A stretch of 48,900 nt of DNA from an uncultured Alphaproteobacteria bacterium (lineage in GTDB: Bacteria > Pseudomonadota > Alphaproteobacteria > Rhizobiales > Ancalomicrobiaceae): the NCBI GenBank assembly GCA_937919435.1, contig CALFRR010000225.1, positions 1-48,900 on the forward strand. The letters are read 5' to 3'. This document shows positions 26,471-33,962 of this stretch, one piece after another (position 1 is the first letter of the stretch; every line of letters begins with the position of its first letter). The translations under genes and the position numbers were made by a program. Below the pieces are notes generated by a model. The model ran no database searches. It was not told the origin of the DNA and saw nothing but the letters and a program-made list of their open reading frames with translations.

Positions 26471-26901
26471 CCGTGTCGATCGCCATTCCCTCCGATGCCC
26501 CCGGCGGGCTCTCGGCACCGATCTCCGCGCACTTCGGCCATTGCGACGTCTTCACGCTGGTCGAGGTCGATGGTGACCGCATCGTCGGCACTTCGCTCGT
26601 CGTGCCGCCCGATCACGATCACGGCGGTTGCCTCGCGCCGGTCGCGGCGCTCGCCTCGCGCGGCGTGTCGGCGATCCTCACCGGCGGCATGGGCGCCCGT
26701 CCGCTCGCCGGCTTCCTCGAAGCGGGCATCCAACCCTACTTCGCCGGCGACCGGGCCGACGTCGGCGACGCGGTCCTCGCGTTGCTGGCCGGTCGGCTTC
26801 CGGCCTTCGCCTTCGAGAACGGCTGCGGATGCGGCGGTGAGGGCGGGCACGGCGAAGAAGGCGGCTGTTGTGGCGGCCACGGTCACGATCATCACCACTG
26901 A
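26467..26901 (+). CDS. NifX/NifB-like dinitrogenase iron-molybdenum cofactor-binding domain protein
   Basis: The 144-residue protein begins at GTG overlapping the DUF134 stop. Its core (SIAIPSDAPGGLSAPISAHFGHCDVFTLVEV, then GVSAILTGGMGARPLAGFLEAGIQPYF across successive blocks) is the NifX-like domain of PF02579, including the conserved HFG. The last 25 residues form a Cys/His-rich tail (GCGCGGEGGHGEEGGCCGGH, then GHDHHH). Such stand-alone proteins occur outside nitrogen fixers, and no nif genes are near, so an Fe-S or metal carrier or sensor role is more likely than FeMo-cofactor synthesis. Confidence 0.9.
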   Translation: MTVSIAIPSDAPGGLSAPISAHFGHCDVFTLVEVDGDRIVGTSLVVPPDHDHGGCLAPVAALASRGVSAILTGGMGARPLAGFLEAGIQPYFAGDRADVGDAVLALLAGRLPAFAFENGCGCGGEGGHGEEGGCCGGHGHDHHH

Positions 26902-26911
26902 TCGCCCGCGC

Positions 26912-27370
26912 ATGTCCGTCACTTCGGAGCCGCCGCGGACCGCAGTGGCGGTGCCCGACCGCCATCGCGGCTGCCGTGTCTGCGGCTCGCCCGAAACCAA
27001 TCCGGCGAGCCTCGGACTGGTCTTCGCCCTCGGCGAAGACGGCGGCGTCGCCGCCCTCTATCATCCGTCGATCCGCGACCGCGGTTGGGACGGCCGGATG
27101 CACGGCGGCCTGATCGCCACCCTGCTCGACGCGGCGATGACCAATGCGCTGTTCGCGCGCGGCATCTCGGCGGTCACCGTCGATCTCGCCGTCCGGTTCC
27201 TGGCCCCCGGGCCGCTCGACCGCGACCTGACGGTGTCGGCGGAGGTTCTGGAGACCCGGCATCGGGTGCACCGGGTCGTCGGTCGTCTCGCCGACGGCGA
27301 ACGGATCCTCGCCCGTGCGACCGCCAGGTTCATGGGCCTGCCGGACGACTGCGGCGCGCACCCGGGCTGA
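26912..27370 (+). CDS. PaaI-type hotdog-fold thioesterase
   Basis: The 152-residue protein has the hotdog pattern of PaaI thioesterases: an N-terminal HRGCRVCGSPETNP (two cysteines), then RMHGGLIATLLDAAMTNALF, where the HGG and following acidic residue form the active-site helix, and AVRFLAPGPLDRDLTVSAEV as the central strands. Substrates are acyl-CoA thioesters of undefined type. It starts 10 bases after the NifX-like stop and is probably cotranscribed with it. It is convergent with the LysR gene 43 bases later. The N-terminal CxxC-like pair is seen in a subgroup of these proteins and may bind a metal. Confidence 0.85.
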   Translation: MSVTSEPPRTAVAVPDRHRGCRVCGSPETNPASLGLVFALGEDGGVAALYHPSIRDRGWDGRMHGGLIATLLDAAMTNALFARGISAVTVDLAVRFLAPGPLDRDLTVSAEVLETRHRVHRVVGRLADGERILARATARFMGLPDDCGAHPG

Positions 27371-27413
27371 CGCCGGCCGGCTCGCCGCCCCCATGTCGAT
27401 CGTCCTCGCGCCG

Positions 27414-28364
27414 TCAGTCCGTTTCGGCCGCCGAACCGTCGCGGTGCCCGGCCGCGATCGCCGCGGTGTCGCTCCGGCCGAGCGCGGCGACCGCCAGCGC
27501 CTCGCGCTGGAAGGTCCGGTTGACCGCCGGACCGAGATCGGCGACCGCGAGACCGACCCGCGACAGATGCCCGCCGAGCGCCAGCGGCCGCGCCACGACC
27601 CCCGGCGGGGTCGCCGGCATGGTCGGTTTCGGCAGGATGCCGATGCCCATGCCGGCCCCGACCAGGGCCAGCATGGTGGTGAATTCGCCGAGCTCGCGGG
27701 CCACGTCGGGCACCAGCCCACCCCGTGCCAGTGCCGTCGTCAGCCCGTCGTGGAAGCCCGGCGCGAAACGGCGGGCGAGGAGCAGCAGCGGTTCTCCGGC
27801 GAGATCGGCCGGTCGGATCTCCGTTCTGCCGGCGAGGCGGTGGCCGTCCGGCAGCGCCACCTCGAACGGCTCCGCGATCACTTCGTCGATCTCGACCCCG
27901 CGTCCGTCGACCGGCATGCGGACGAAACCGAAGTCGATCCGGCCTTCGGTGAGGCCCCGCAACTGTTCCGGGGTCGCCATGTCCTTCAGCTCGAGGTCGA
28001 TGCCCGGATAACGCCCCCTCAACCGCCGCAGCAGCTCGGGTAGGTACCAGGGCAGCACCGAGGAGACGAATCCGATCCGCAGGCGGCCGATCTCGCCGCG
28101 CTCGCCGGCCATGACCTCGTCGACCGCGCGCCGCGCCTGATCGAGGGTCGCCCGCGCACCGGCGAGGAACAGCCGGCCGGATGGGCTGAGCTCCACCCGG
28201 TGGCGGTCGCGCACGAACAGCGAGACCCCGAGTTCCTGCTCCAGCGCCTTGATCTGCATGCTGAGCGCCGGCTGGACGATTCCGAGCCGCGACGCCGCGC
28301 GCCCGAAGTGCAGTTCTTCGGCGAGCACCACGAAGGATCTGATGAGCCGCAGTTCCAAGCCCAC
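27414..28364 (-). CDS. LysR family transcriptional regulator
   Basis: The 316-residue protein begins at GTG behind GGGAGA. Residues 1-60 are the LysR winged helix (LIRSFVVLAEELHFGRAASRLGIVQPALSMQIKALEQELGVSLF in conserved blocks). The remainder is the two-lobed substrate-binding domain (LRIGFVSSVLPWYLPELL, DFGFVRMPVDG, VGAGMGIGILPKP). The HFGRAA and RMPV segments recall the BenM/CatM-like group that senses organic acids. It is divergent from the IdnO-like dehydrogenase gene, and a perfect 7-7-7 dyad lies in the shared gap, so it probably controls the sugar-acid genes and itself. Confidence 0.92.
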   Translation of the reverse strand: MGLELRLIRSFVVLAEELHFGRAASRLGIVQPALSMQIKALEQELGVSLFVRDRHRVELSPSGRLFLAGARATLDQARRAVDEVMAGERGEIGRLRIGFVSSVLPWYLPELLRRLRGRYPGIDLELKDMATPEQLRGLTEGRIDFGFVRMPVDGRGVEIDEVIAEPFEVALPDGHRLAGRTEIRPADLAGEPLLLLARRFAPGFHDGLTTALARGGLVPDVARELGEFTTMLALVGAGMGIGILPKPTMPATPPGVVARPLALGGHLSRVGLAVADLGPAVNRTFQREALAVAALGRSDTAAIAAGHRDGSAAETD

Positions 28365-28384
28365 GCTCTCCCGTTCGGAAATCC

Positions 28385-28405
28385 GTCATCACCACGCATG
28401 ATGAC
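28385..28405. promoter_or_regulatory. Perfect 7-7-7 dyad, candidate LysR binding site
   Basis: GTCATCA and TGATGAC flank seven bases in the 159-base gap between the divergent LysR and idnO-like genes, 21 bases from the LysR start. The element contains T-N11-A spacings, the usual LysR recognition pattern. Confidence 0.6.
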
Positions 28406-28523
28406 TGACATCAGGAAGCGATATTGGCCACGCCCGGCCCGTGGAGTCTATCCCTGTTCCGCCCGAGCGACTGCGCCGCTTCGCCTGATGCGATGCCGCA
28501 GCGCCACATCCGAGGAGGGGACC

Positions 28524-29297
28524 ATGACGGCCGATCTGGCGATATTCGATCTCAGCGGGCGGCGTGCGCTCGTCACCGGTTCGGGACGGGGCATCGGCTT
28601 CGCGCTCGCCCGGGGTCTCGCGAAGGCCGGTGCGTCGGTGGTCCTGAACGGCACCGACGAAGCGCGCCTCGCCGATGCCGCGGCCCGGCTCCGCGCCGAA
28701 GGGCTGGAGATCGAGACCTCCCGCTTCGACGTGACCGACCACGACGGCGTCGCCGCCGCGGCCCGCGACGTCGAATCGCGGATCGGTCCGGTCGACGTCC
28801 TCGTCAACAACGCCGGGATCCAGCGGCGCAAGCCGCTCGAGGATTTCCCCGCCGAGACCTGGGACGAGATCCTGAGCGTCAATCTGTCCGGCGTCTTCCA
28901 TGTCTCGCAGGCCTTCGCGCGCGGCATGATCGCCCGCGGCCGCGGCAAGATCGTCAACATCTGCTCGGTCCAGTCGAGTCTCGCCCGGCCGTCGATCGCG
29001 CCCTATGCCGCGACCAAGGGCGGCGTGGCGATGTTCACGAAGGCGCAGTGCACCGAATGGGCGAAATACGGACTGCAGGTCAACGGCATCGCGCCGGGCT
29101 ACTTCGCCACCGAGATGAACCGGGCGCTGGTCGAGGACGAAACCTTCTCCGACTGGCTCTGCCGGCGCACGCCCGCCGGCCGTTGGGGGCGGGTCGAAGA
29201 GTTGATCGGCGCCGCGGTGTTCCTCGCCTCCGGCGCGTCGGATTTCGTCAACGGTCAGGTCCTATACGTCGACGGGGGCCTGACGGCCTGCGTCTGA
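28524..29297 (+). CDS. SDR oxidoreductase, gluconate 5-dehydrogenase (IdnO-like)
   Basis: The 257-residue classical short-chain dehydrogenase has the NAD(P) loop TGSGRGIG (18-25), NNAG, and the catalytic YAATK (Y161, K165). GIQRRKPLEDFPAETWDEILSVNLSGVFHVSQA and the late GRWGRVEELIGAAVFLASGASDFVNGQVLYVDGG, read as consecutive blocks, closely resemble gluconate 5-dehydrogenases. These reduce 5-ketogluconate to D-gluconate. The next gene is an L-idonate 5-dehydrogenase-like enzyme, the preceding step of idonate catabolism, which supports this call. GAGGAGGGG precedes the start. Confidence 0.85.
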   Translation: MTADLAIFDLSGRRALVTGSGRGIGFALARGLAKAGASVVLNGTDEARLADAAARLRAEGLEIETSRFDVTDHDGVAAAARDVESRIGPVDVLVNNAGIQRRKPLEDFPAETWDEILSVNLSGVFHVSQAFARGMIARGRGKIVNICSVQSSLARPSIAPYAATKGGVAMFTKAQCTEWAKYGLQVNGIAPGYFATEMNRALVEDETFSDWLCRRTPAGRWGRVEELIGAAVFLASGASDFVNGQVLYVDGGLTACV

Positions 29298-29302
29298 TCG
29301 CT

Positions 29303-29316
29303 ATATGTGCATAATG
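29303..29316. promoter_or_regulatory. 14-base motif, inverted copy of 26037-26050
   Basis: ATATGTGCATAATG lies five bases after the idnO-like stop and 51 bases before the chosen idnD-like start. It is the exact reverse complement of the motif before the DUF134 gene. Its place suggests internal control of idnD-uxaA, but the binder is unknown. Confidence 0.45.
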
Positions 29317-29367
29317 ACCGAAACGGCGGCCCCACCCGCGCCGCCCCCCGAGGAAAGGACCCTAGAC

Positions 29368-30411
29368 ATGGAAGCGAGAGCCTGCGTCCTCCACACCCGG
29401 AAGGATCTCCGCGTCGAACCGGTGGCGGTCGCGCCGCTCGGTGCCGGCGAGGTGCTGGTCCGAATGGGCGCCGGCGGCATCTGTGGGTCCGATCTCCACT
29501 ACTATCTCGACGGCGGCTTCGGCGTCGTCCGCGTCCGCGAACCGATCGTCCTCGGCCACGAGGTCGCCGGCACGGTCGAAGCGGTCGGTCCGGGCGTCGA
29601 GGGGCTCGCGGTCGGGGAGCGGGTCGCGCTCAACCCGTCGAAGCCCTGCGGCCACTGCCGGTTCTGTCTGTCGGGCGAGCAGCAGCACTGCCTCGACATG
29701 TGGTTCTGGGGCTCGGCGATGCGGCTTCCCCACAGCCAGGGCGCGTTCCGCGAGCGGATCGTGGTCGAGGCCTTCCGCTGTCAGCCGGTCGGCGACGAAG
29801 TGAGCCTCGGCGAGGCCGCCTGTTGCGAACCGCTGTCGGTGGCGCTCCATGCGGTCCGTCAGGCCGGCGACCTCTCCGGACGGCGGGTCCTGGTCACCGG
29901 CGCCGGACCGATCGGCGCCCTGGTGGTCGCCGCCGCACGCCATGCCGGTGCCCTCGACGTGGTGGCGACCGATCTCCACGACGCCGCGCTCGAGAAGGCG
30001 TCCGCGATGGGCGCCACCGACGTGGTCAACGTCGGCTCCGGCGAAGGCCTCGGCGCGTCCCGGTTCACCGCCGACAAGGGCCGTTTCGACGTCGCCTTCG
30101 AATGCACCGGCGTCGGTCCGGTTCTGGCGAGCATCCTGCCGGTGGTCCGTCCCCGCGGGTCGATCGTCCAGGTCGGTGTCGGCGGCAACGTCGATCTGCC
30201 GATCGGCGCCATCGTCGGCAAGGAGATCGCGCTGCGCGGCACCTTCCGCTTCCACGAGGAATTCGCCGTCGCCGCCCGACTGATCCGCGATCGTCGCATC
30301 GACGTCCGCCCGATCATCACCGCCACGGTTCCGCTCGCCGACGCGATCCGCGCCTTCGAGATGGCCTCCGATCGCAAGGCACATTCCAAGGTCCAGCTGA
30401 GCTTCGCGTGA
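29368..30411 (+). CDS. Zinc-dependent alcohol dehydrogenase, L-idonate 5-dehydrogenase (IdnD-like)
   Basis: The 347-residue medium-chain dehydrogenase has catalytic zinc ligands in GGICGSDLHYY (C39) and LGHEVAG, the structural zinc set CGHCRFCLSGEQQHC, and the nucleotide loop VTGAGPIGAL. HYYLDGGFGVVRVREPIVLGHE in two blocks and PHSQGAF closely resemble L-idonate 5-dehydrogenase, which oxidises L-idonate to 5-ketogluconate. Length matches IdnD (about 343). ATG 29368 follows AGGAAAGG; an earlier ATG at 29314 lies inside the repeated 14-base motif and has no ribosome-binding site. Sorbitol or xylitol dehydrogenase activity is the main alternative. Confidence 0.85.
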   Translation: MEARACVLHTRKDLRVEPVAVAPLGAGEVLVRMGAGGICGSDLHYYLDGGFGVVRVREPIVLGHEVAGTVEAVGPGVEGLAVGERVALNPSKPCGHCRFCLSGEQQHCLDMWFWGSAMRLPHSQGAFRERIVVEAFRCQPVGDEVSLGEAACCEPLSVALHAVRQAGDLSGRRVLVTGAGPIGALVVAAARHAGALDVVATDLHDAALEKASAMGATDVVNVGSGEGLGASRFTADKGRFDVAFECTGVGPVLASILPVVRPRGSIVQVGVGGNVDLPIGAIVGKEIALRGTFRFHEEFAVAARLIRDRRIDVRPIITATVPLADAIRAFEMASDRKAHSKVQLSFA

Positions 30412-30561
30412 GCCGGATCGGCACCGCCGGCCGCGCGACGTCCCGAGACGGACGCCGCCCGCGGCCGGTCGGTCCGTGCCGCATCCGGCGCGTTCGCAGG
30501 GCTGCCCGGCCGTCGCAGCGGCGCTCCGCCACTGGTATTTCGGACGGAATCCCGTTTCTCT

Positions 30562-30597
<36 letters not shown>

Positions 30598-30625
30598 GAC
30601 GGACCGCGGCGACGGGAGACGGACG

Positions 30626-32221
30626 GTGCAGAAGATCTTGCGGATCGAAGCGAGCGACAATCTGATCGTCGCTCTGAAGGATCTGTCGGCCGGTGAGACG
30701 GTCCGCTGGGGGGACGACGGCTTCACGCTCGTCACCGACGTCCGCGCCAAGCACAAGTTCGCCGCCGAGAACGTCCCGGAGGGCGGCGAGGTCACGCTCT
30801 ACGGCACCGTCGTCGGCGTCGCCACCCGGCCGATCGTCCGCGGTGCCGCGGTCGGCACCGACGACATCCGCCACGCCACCGCCCCGGTCGACCTCACCGA
30901 CACCGCCCCCCGCGCCTGGACGCCGCCGGACGTCGCCCGCCATCGCGACCGCACCTTCATGGGCGTGGTCCGCGACGACGGGCGGGTCGGCACCGCCAAT
31001 CACTGGCTGGTGCTGCCCCTGGTGTTCTGTGAGAACCGCAACGCGGCGAAGCTCGCCGCCACGCTCGGCCGAGTGCTCGGCTATGCCGACGCCGGCTTCG
31101 ACGACTTCGCCCGTGGCCTGGTCGGCGGTGACGCCGCGGCGCCGACCCGTCCGCGCCCCTTTCCGAACGTCGACGGCATCCGCGCGCTGAGCGTCGACAG
31201 CGGTTGCGGCGGCGCGGCCTCCGACTGCCGGACGCTGTGCGACGTGCTCGCCGCCTACGCCGACCATCCCAACGTCGCCGGCATCACCGTCTTCTCGCTC
31301 GGCTGCGAAAAGTCGCAGATCGACGAGTTCCGAGCGGCGCTCGACCGGCGCAATCCGGCCTTCGCCAAGCCGGCGCTCTACTACCGCCAACAGGATTGGG
31401 ACTCGGAAGAGAAGATGATGCGCCGGGCGCTCGAGGAGACGCACGCCGCGCTCGCCGTCGCCGATCGGGCGGTGCGCCGGCCGGTCCCGCTGTCGAAGCT
31501 CAAGATCGGCGTCAAATGCGGCGGCTCCGACGGCTTTTCCGGGATCTCCGCCAATCCGGCGATGGGCATCGTCTCCGATTGGGTGGTCGCGCTCGGCGGC
31601 GGTTCGGTGCTCGCCGAGTTCCCCGAGCTGTGCGGGGCGGAAGGCGAGATCCTCGCCCGTTGCGACACGCTCGACAAGAAGACCCGGTTCCTCGAGCTGA
31701 TGCGGCGCTACGAGACCGTCGCCGAGTTCTTCGGTACGACGATCGCCGACAATCCGAGCTTCGGCAACATCCAGGATGGGCTGATCACCGACGCGATCAA
31801 ATCGTGCGGGGCCGCCAAGAAGGGCGGCACCGCCCCGGTCGCCGCGGTGCTCGACTATGCCGAACCGATGCCGGATGCCGGCCTGTCGCTCGCCTGCACC
31901 CCCGGCAACGACGTGCTGGCGGTCAGCGGCCAGGTCGCGGCGGGCGCCAATCTGGTGATCTTCTCGACCGGCCTCGGTACGCCGACCGGCAATCCGATCG
32001 TGCCGGTGGTGAAGATCTCGACCAACTCGGCGATCGCTCACCGCCTGGCCGACATGATCGACTTCGACTGCGGCCCGGTGATCGAGGGCGAACCGCTGGA
32101 GAGGGTCGCCGCCGACCTGTTCGAGACGGTGATCGCGGTCGCCGGCGGCGAGCGCCGGGTCAAGGCGGATCGGCTGGAGCAGTACGACTTCATGCTGTGG
32201 AAGCGGTCGCTCGACCTGTGA
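30626..32221 (+). CDS. uxaA: Altronate dehydratase, full length (UxaA)
   Basis: The 531-residue protein begins at GTG behind GGGAG. The N-terminal SAF-like domain (residues about 1-85) precedes the UxaA catalytic region with VRDDGRVGTANHWLVLP, SGCGG, FSLGCEKSQ, VKCGGSDGFSGISANPA, NPSFGNIQDGL and VKISTNSAIAHRLADMIDFDCG in separate blocks. The conserved cysteines of these Fe-dependent dehydratases are present. It converts D-altronate (or a related hexonate) to 2-keto-3-deoxygluconate. With IdnO- and IdnD-like genes upstream it fits a sugar-acid pathway; a related hexonate such as L-idonate or L-galactonate cannot be excluded. It is convergent with the SDR gene. Confidence 0.92.
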   Translation: MQKILRIEASDNLIVALKDLSAGETVRWGDDGFTLVTDVRAKHKFAAENVPEGGEVTLYGTVVGVATRPIVRGAAVGTDDIRHATAPVDLTDTAPRAWTPPDVARHRDRTFMGVVRDDGRVGTANHWLVLPLVFCENRNAAKLAATLGRVLGYADAGFDDFARGLVGGDAAAPTRPRPFPNVDGIRALSVDSGCGGAASDCRTLCDVLAAYADHPNVAGITVFSLGCEKSQIDEFRAALDRRNPAFAKPALYYRQQDWDSEEKMMRRALEETHAALAVADRAVRRPVPLSKLKIGVKCGGSDGFSGISANPAMGIVSDWVVALGGGSVLAEFPELCGAEGEILARCDTLDKKTRFLELMRRYETVAEFFGTTIADNPSFGNIQDGLITDAIKSCGAAKKGGTAPVAAVLDYAEPMPDAGLSLACTPGNDVLAVSGQVAAGANLVIFSTGLGTPTGNPIVPVVKISTNSAIAHRLADMIDFDCGPVIEGEPLERVAADLFETVIAVAGGERRVKADRLEQYDFMLWKRSLDL

Positions 32222-32228
32222 CGGGGGA

Positions 32229-32261
32229 GGGGAGCGACGTCGCCCGCGCGCATCGCTCCCC
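32229..32261. terminator. Candidate hairpin between uxaA and the convergent SDR
   Basis: GGGGAGCGA and TCGCTCCCC form a perfect 9-base-pair stem with a longer loop in the 49-base gap between the two convergent stops. There is no U-run, so termination is only suggested by position. Confidence 0.4.
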
Positions 32262-32270
32262 GTGCGTCGC

Positions 32271-33242
32271 TCAGAAGCGCTCGCCGACCATCTCCTCGCT
32301 CTTCGCCCACAGCGCCTCGGCCCGCACCGGATCGAGCGCATAGGCGCGCACGCCTTCGGCGATCGGGTTGATCGTCCCTTCGCTCACCGTCGAGACGTGG
32401 CAGTTCTCGCAGTAGCGTCCGCCGACGTCGTCGGCCGAGGCGACCACACCGGCCCAGACCGAAGTCGCCGCTCCCTGCGGGATCGACTTGAAGCTGAACG
32501 GCGCTTCTCCGGCGGCCTCCAGATCGGCGTTGATCCGCTCGACCATGGCTTCCAGCGCTCCGTCGTCCATGTGCCGACCGAGTTCGGTCCGGATACCGCC
32601 GGGATGCACCGCCGTGGCGCGCACGCCGCGACCGCGATGCCGCCGGTCGAACGCGACCGCGAACAGGACGTTGGCGGTCTTCGAACGGCCGTAGGCGATC
32701 CACGGATCGTAGGGCGTGCGCTCGAAGGTCGGATCGTCGAGGTCGACGTCGGCGAAGCGATGGCCGGAGGAGGCGAGTTCGACCAGCCGTCCGCCGTCGA
32801 CGATCAGCGACGCGATCCGGTTGACGAAGGTGAAGTGGCCGAGGTGATTGGTTCCGAACTGGGTCTCGAAACCGTCTTCGGTCTTCCCGAACGGCGTCGC
32901 CATCACGCCCGCGTTGGCGATCACCAGATCGAAGCGCCGCCCGTCGGCGACGAGCCGGTCCGCGGCCGCCCTGACGCTGGCGAGCGAGGCCAGGTCGAGC
33001 CGGACGAGCTCGAATGCGCCGCCGCCGGCGGCCGCCGCCTCGCGGACGCCCCGGGTCGCGCCCTCCGCCTTGGCGAGGTCGCGCGCCGCACCGACGACGG
33101 AAGCGCCGTGCGCGGCGAGGACCCGCGCGGTCTCGACGCCGAGGCCGGCGGAAACACCGGTCACCAGCACTCGCCGGCCGGTCAGATCGACGCCGGCCAG
33201 GACGTCGTCGGTGGTCGAAGTCGCATCGAAGGGTCTGGTCAT
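32271..33242 (-). CDS. SDR oxidoreductase, retinol dehydrogenase-like
   Basis: The 323-residue protein has the extended SDR pattern of the RDH/WW-oxidoreductase-like group: TGVSAGLG (nucleotide loop), NAGVMATPFGKTEDGFETQFGTNHLGHF in two blocks, and the catalytic YGRSK. The C-terminal insertion GGRYCENCHVS is usual for this group in a less cysteine-rich form. No signal peptide is present, so the CENCH segment is not a heme site. The start at 33242 is preferred over 33296 because it follows GGAGACAGG and matches homologue length. It is divergent from a TetR gene with a near-perfect operator between them, so it is probably the repressed target. Confidence 0.88.
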   Translation of the reverse strand: MTRPFDATSTTDDVLAGVDLTGRRVLVTGVSAGLGVETARVLAAHGASVVGAARDLAKAEGATRGVREAAAAGGGAFELVRLDLASLASVRAAADRLVADGRRFDLVIANAGVMATPFGKTEDGFETQFGTNHLGHFTFVNRIASLIVDGGRLVELASSGHRFADVDLDDPTFERTPYDPWIAYGRSKTANVLFAVAFDRRHRGRGVRATAVHPGGIRTELGRHMDDGALEAMVERINADLEAAGEAPFSFKSIPQGAATSVWAGVVASADDVGGRYCENCHVSTVSEGTINPIAEGVRAYALDPVRAEALWAKSEEMVGERF

Positions 33243-33332
33243 TCCTGTCTCCACTCGAGAACACGCTCCTCCGGCCGCGGCGGACGGGTTGTCCACCGAC
33301 GTCTTTCGGGGTAAGGGGAGGGCGTCTCCGGT

Positions 33333-33363
33333 TTGATATACGGAGGCACCCTCCGCTTATCAA
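33333..33363. promoter_or_regulatory. Near-perfect palindrome, candidate TetR operator
   Basis: Two 14-base arms (TTGATATACGGAGG and CCTCCGCTTATCAA) separated by CAC match at 12 of 14 positions. The element lies between the divergent SDR and TetR genes and ends 14 bases before the chosen TetR start. The TetR protein most likely represses itself and the SDR from here. Confidence 0.65.
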
Positions 33364-33377
33364 GGGGTGGCACGCAT

Positions 33378-33962
33378 TTGGTCGACGATCGTTCTCCGAC
33401 GCCGTCTCGGCGGCCGCGCGCCGACGCGCAGCGCAATCGGATGCGTCTGCTCGAAGCGGCCAAGCGCACCTTCGCCGAAAAGGGCTCGACCGCCGGTCTC
33501 GAGGAGATCGCCCGCGCCGCGGGGGTCGGCATCGGTACGCTCTATCGCCATTTCCCGACCCGCGACGCGCTGATCGAGGCGGTCTACCGCAACGAGACCC
33601 GCGGTCTCGCCGAGAGTGCCCGCCGTCTCTCCGCCGAGTGCCCGCCGGTGGAGGCGCTGAGGGCCTGGTTGCGGCTGTTCGTCGACCACATGGCGACCAA
33701 ACAGGGCATGGCCGAAGCGCTGAACTCGATCGTCGGCGGCCCGCAGGCGATCTATGCCGAGGCCGGGATCGAAGTCCGTGCGGCGATCGAGGCTCTGGTC
33801 GACGCCGCCACCGTCGCCGGGGAGATCGATCTGGCGATCACGCCGCTCGACCTTCTGCGGGCGCTCGCCGGTCTCGCCTACATGATCCCCGATCCGAACT
33901 GGCGGGCCTCTGCCGATCGCATGGTCGACATCCTGCTCGCCGGCGCCCGCACCGTGCGCTGA
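33378..33962 (+). CDS. TetR/AcrR family transcriptional regulator
   Basis: The 194-residue protein has the TetR helix-turn-helix: LLEAAKRTFAEKGSTAGL then EEIARAAGVGIGTLYRHFPTRDALIEAVY. The C-terminal half (EALRAWLRLFVDHMATKQGMAEAL) resembles the SbtR/TetR_C group. The start is uncertain. TTG 33378 is chosen because AAGGGGTGG lies eight bases upstream, whereas the longer TTG start at 33333 would place the candidate operator inside the coding region. Its divergent neighbour is an SDR of the retinol dehydrogenase type. Confidence 0.87.
   Translation: MVDDRSPTPSRRPRADAQRNRMRLLEAAKRTFAEKGSTAGLEEIARAAGVGIGTLYRHFPTRDALIEAVYRNETRGLAESARRLSAECPPVEALRAWLRLFVDHMATKQGMAEALNSIVGGPQAIYAEAGIEVRAAIEALVDAATVAGEIDLAITPLDLLRALAGLAYMIPDPNWRASADRMVDILLAGARTVR

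Noticed and set aside
26467..26901. Evidence for nitrogen fixation from the NifX-like gene
   Set aside because: No nif structural or assembly genes are near; stand-alone NifX-like proteins with DUF134 are common in non-fixing bacteria.
32395..32409. CENCH (CXXCH) in the retinol-dehydrogenase-like SDR as a heme c site
   Set aside because: The protein is cytoplasmic with no export signal, and the position is a variable C-terminal segment of this SDR group.
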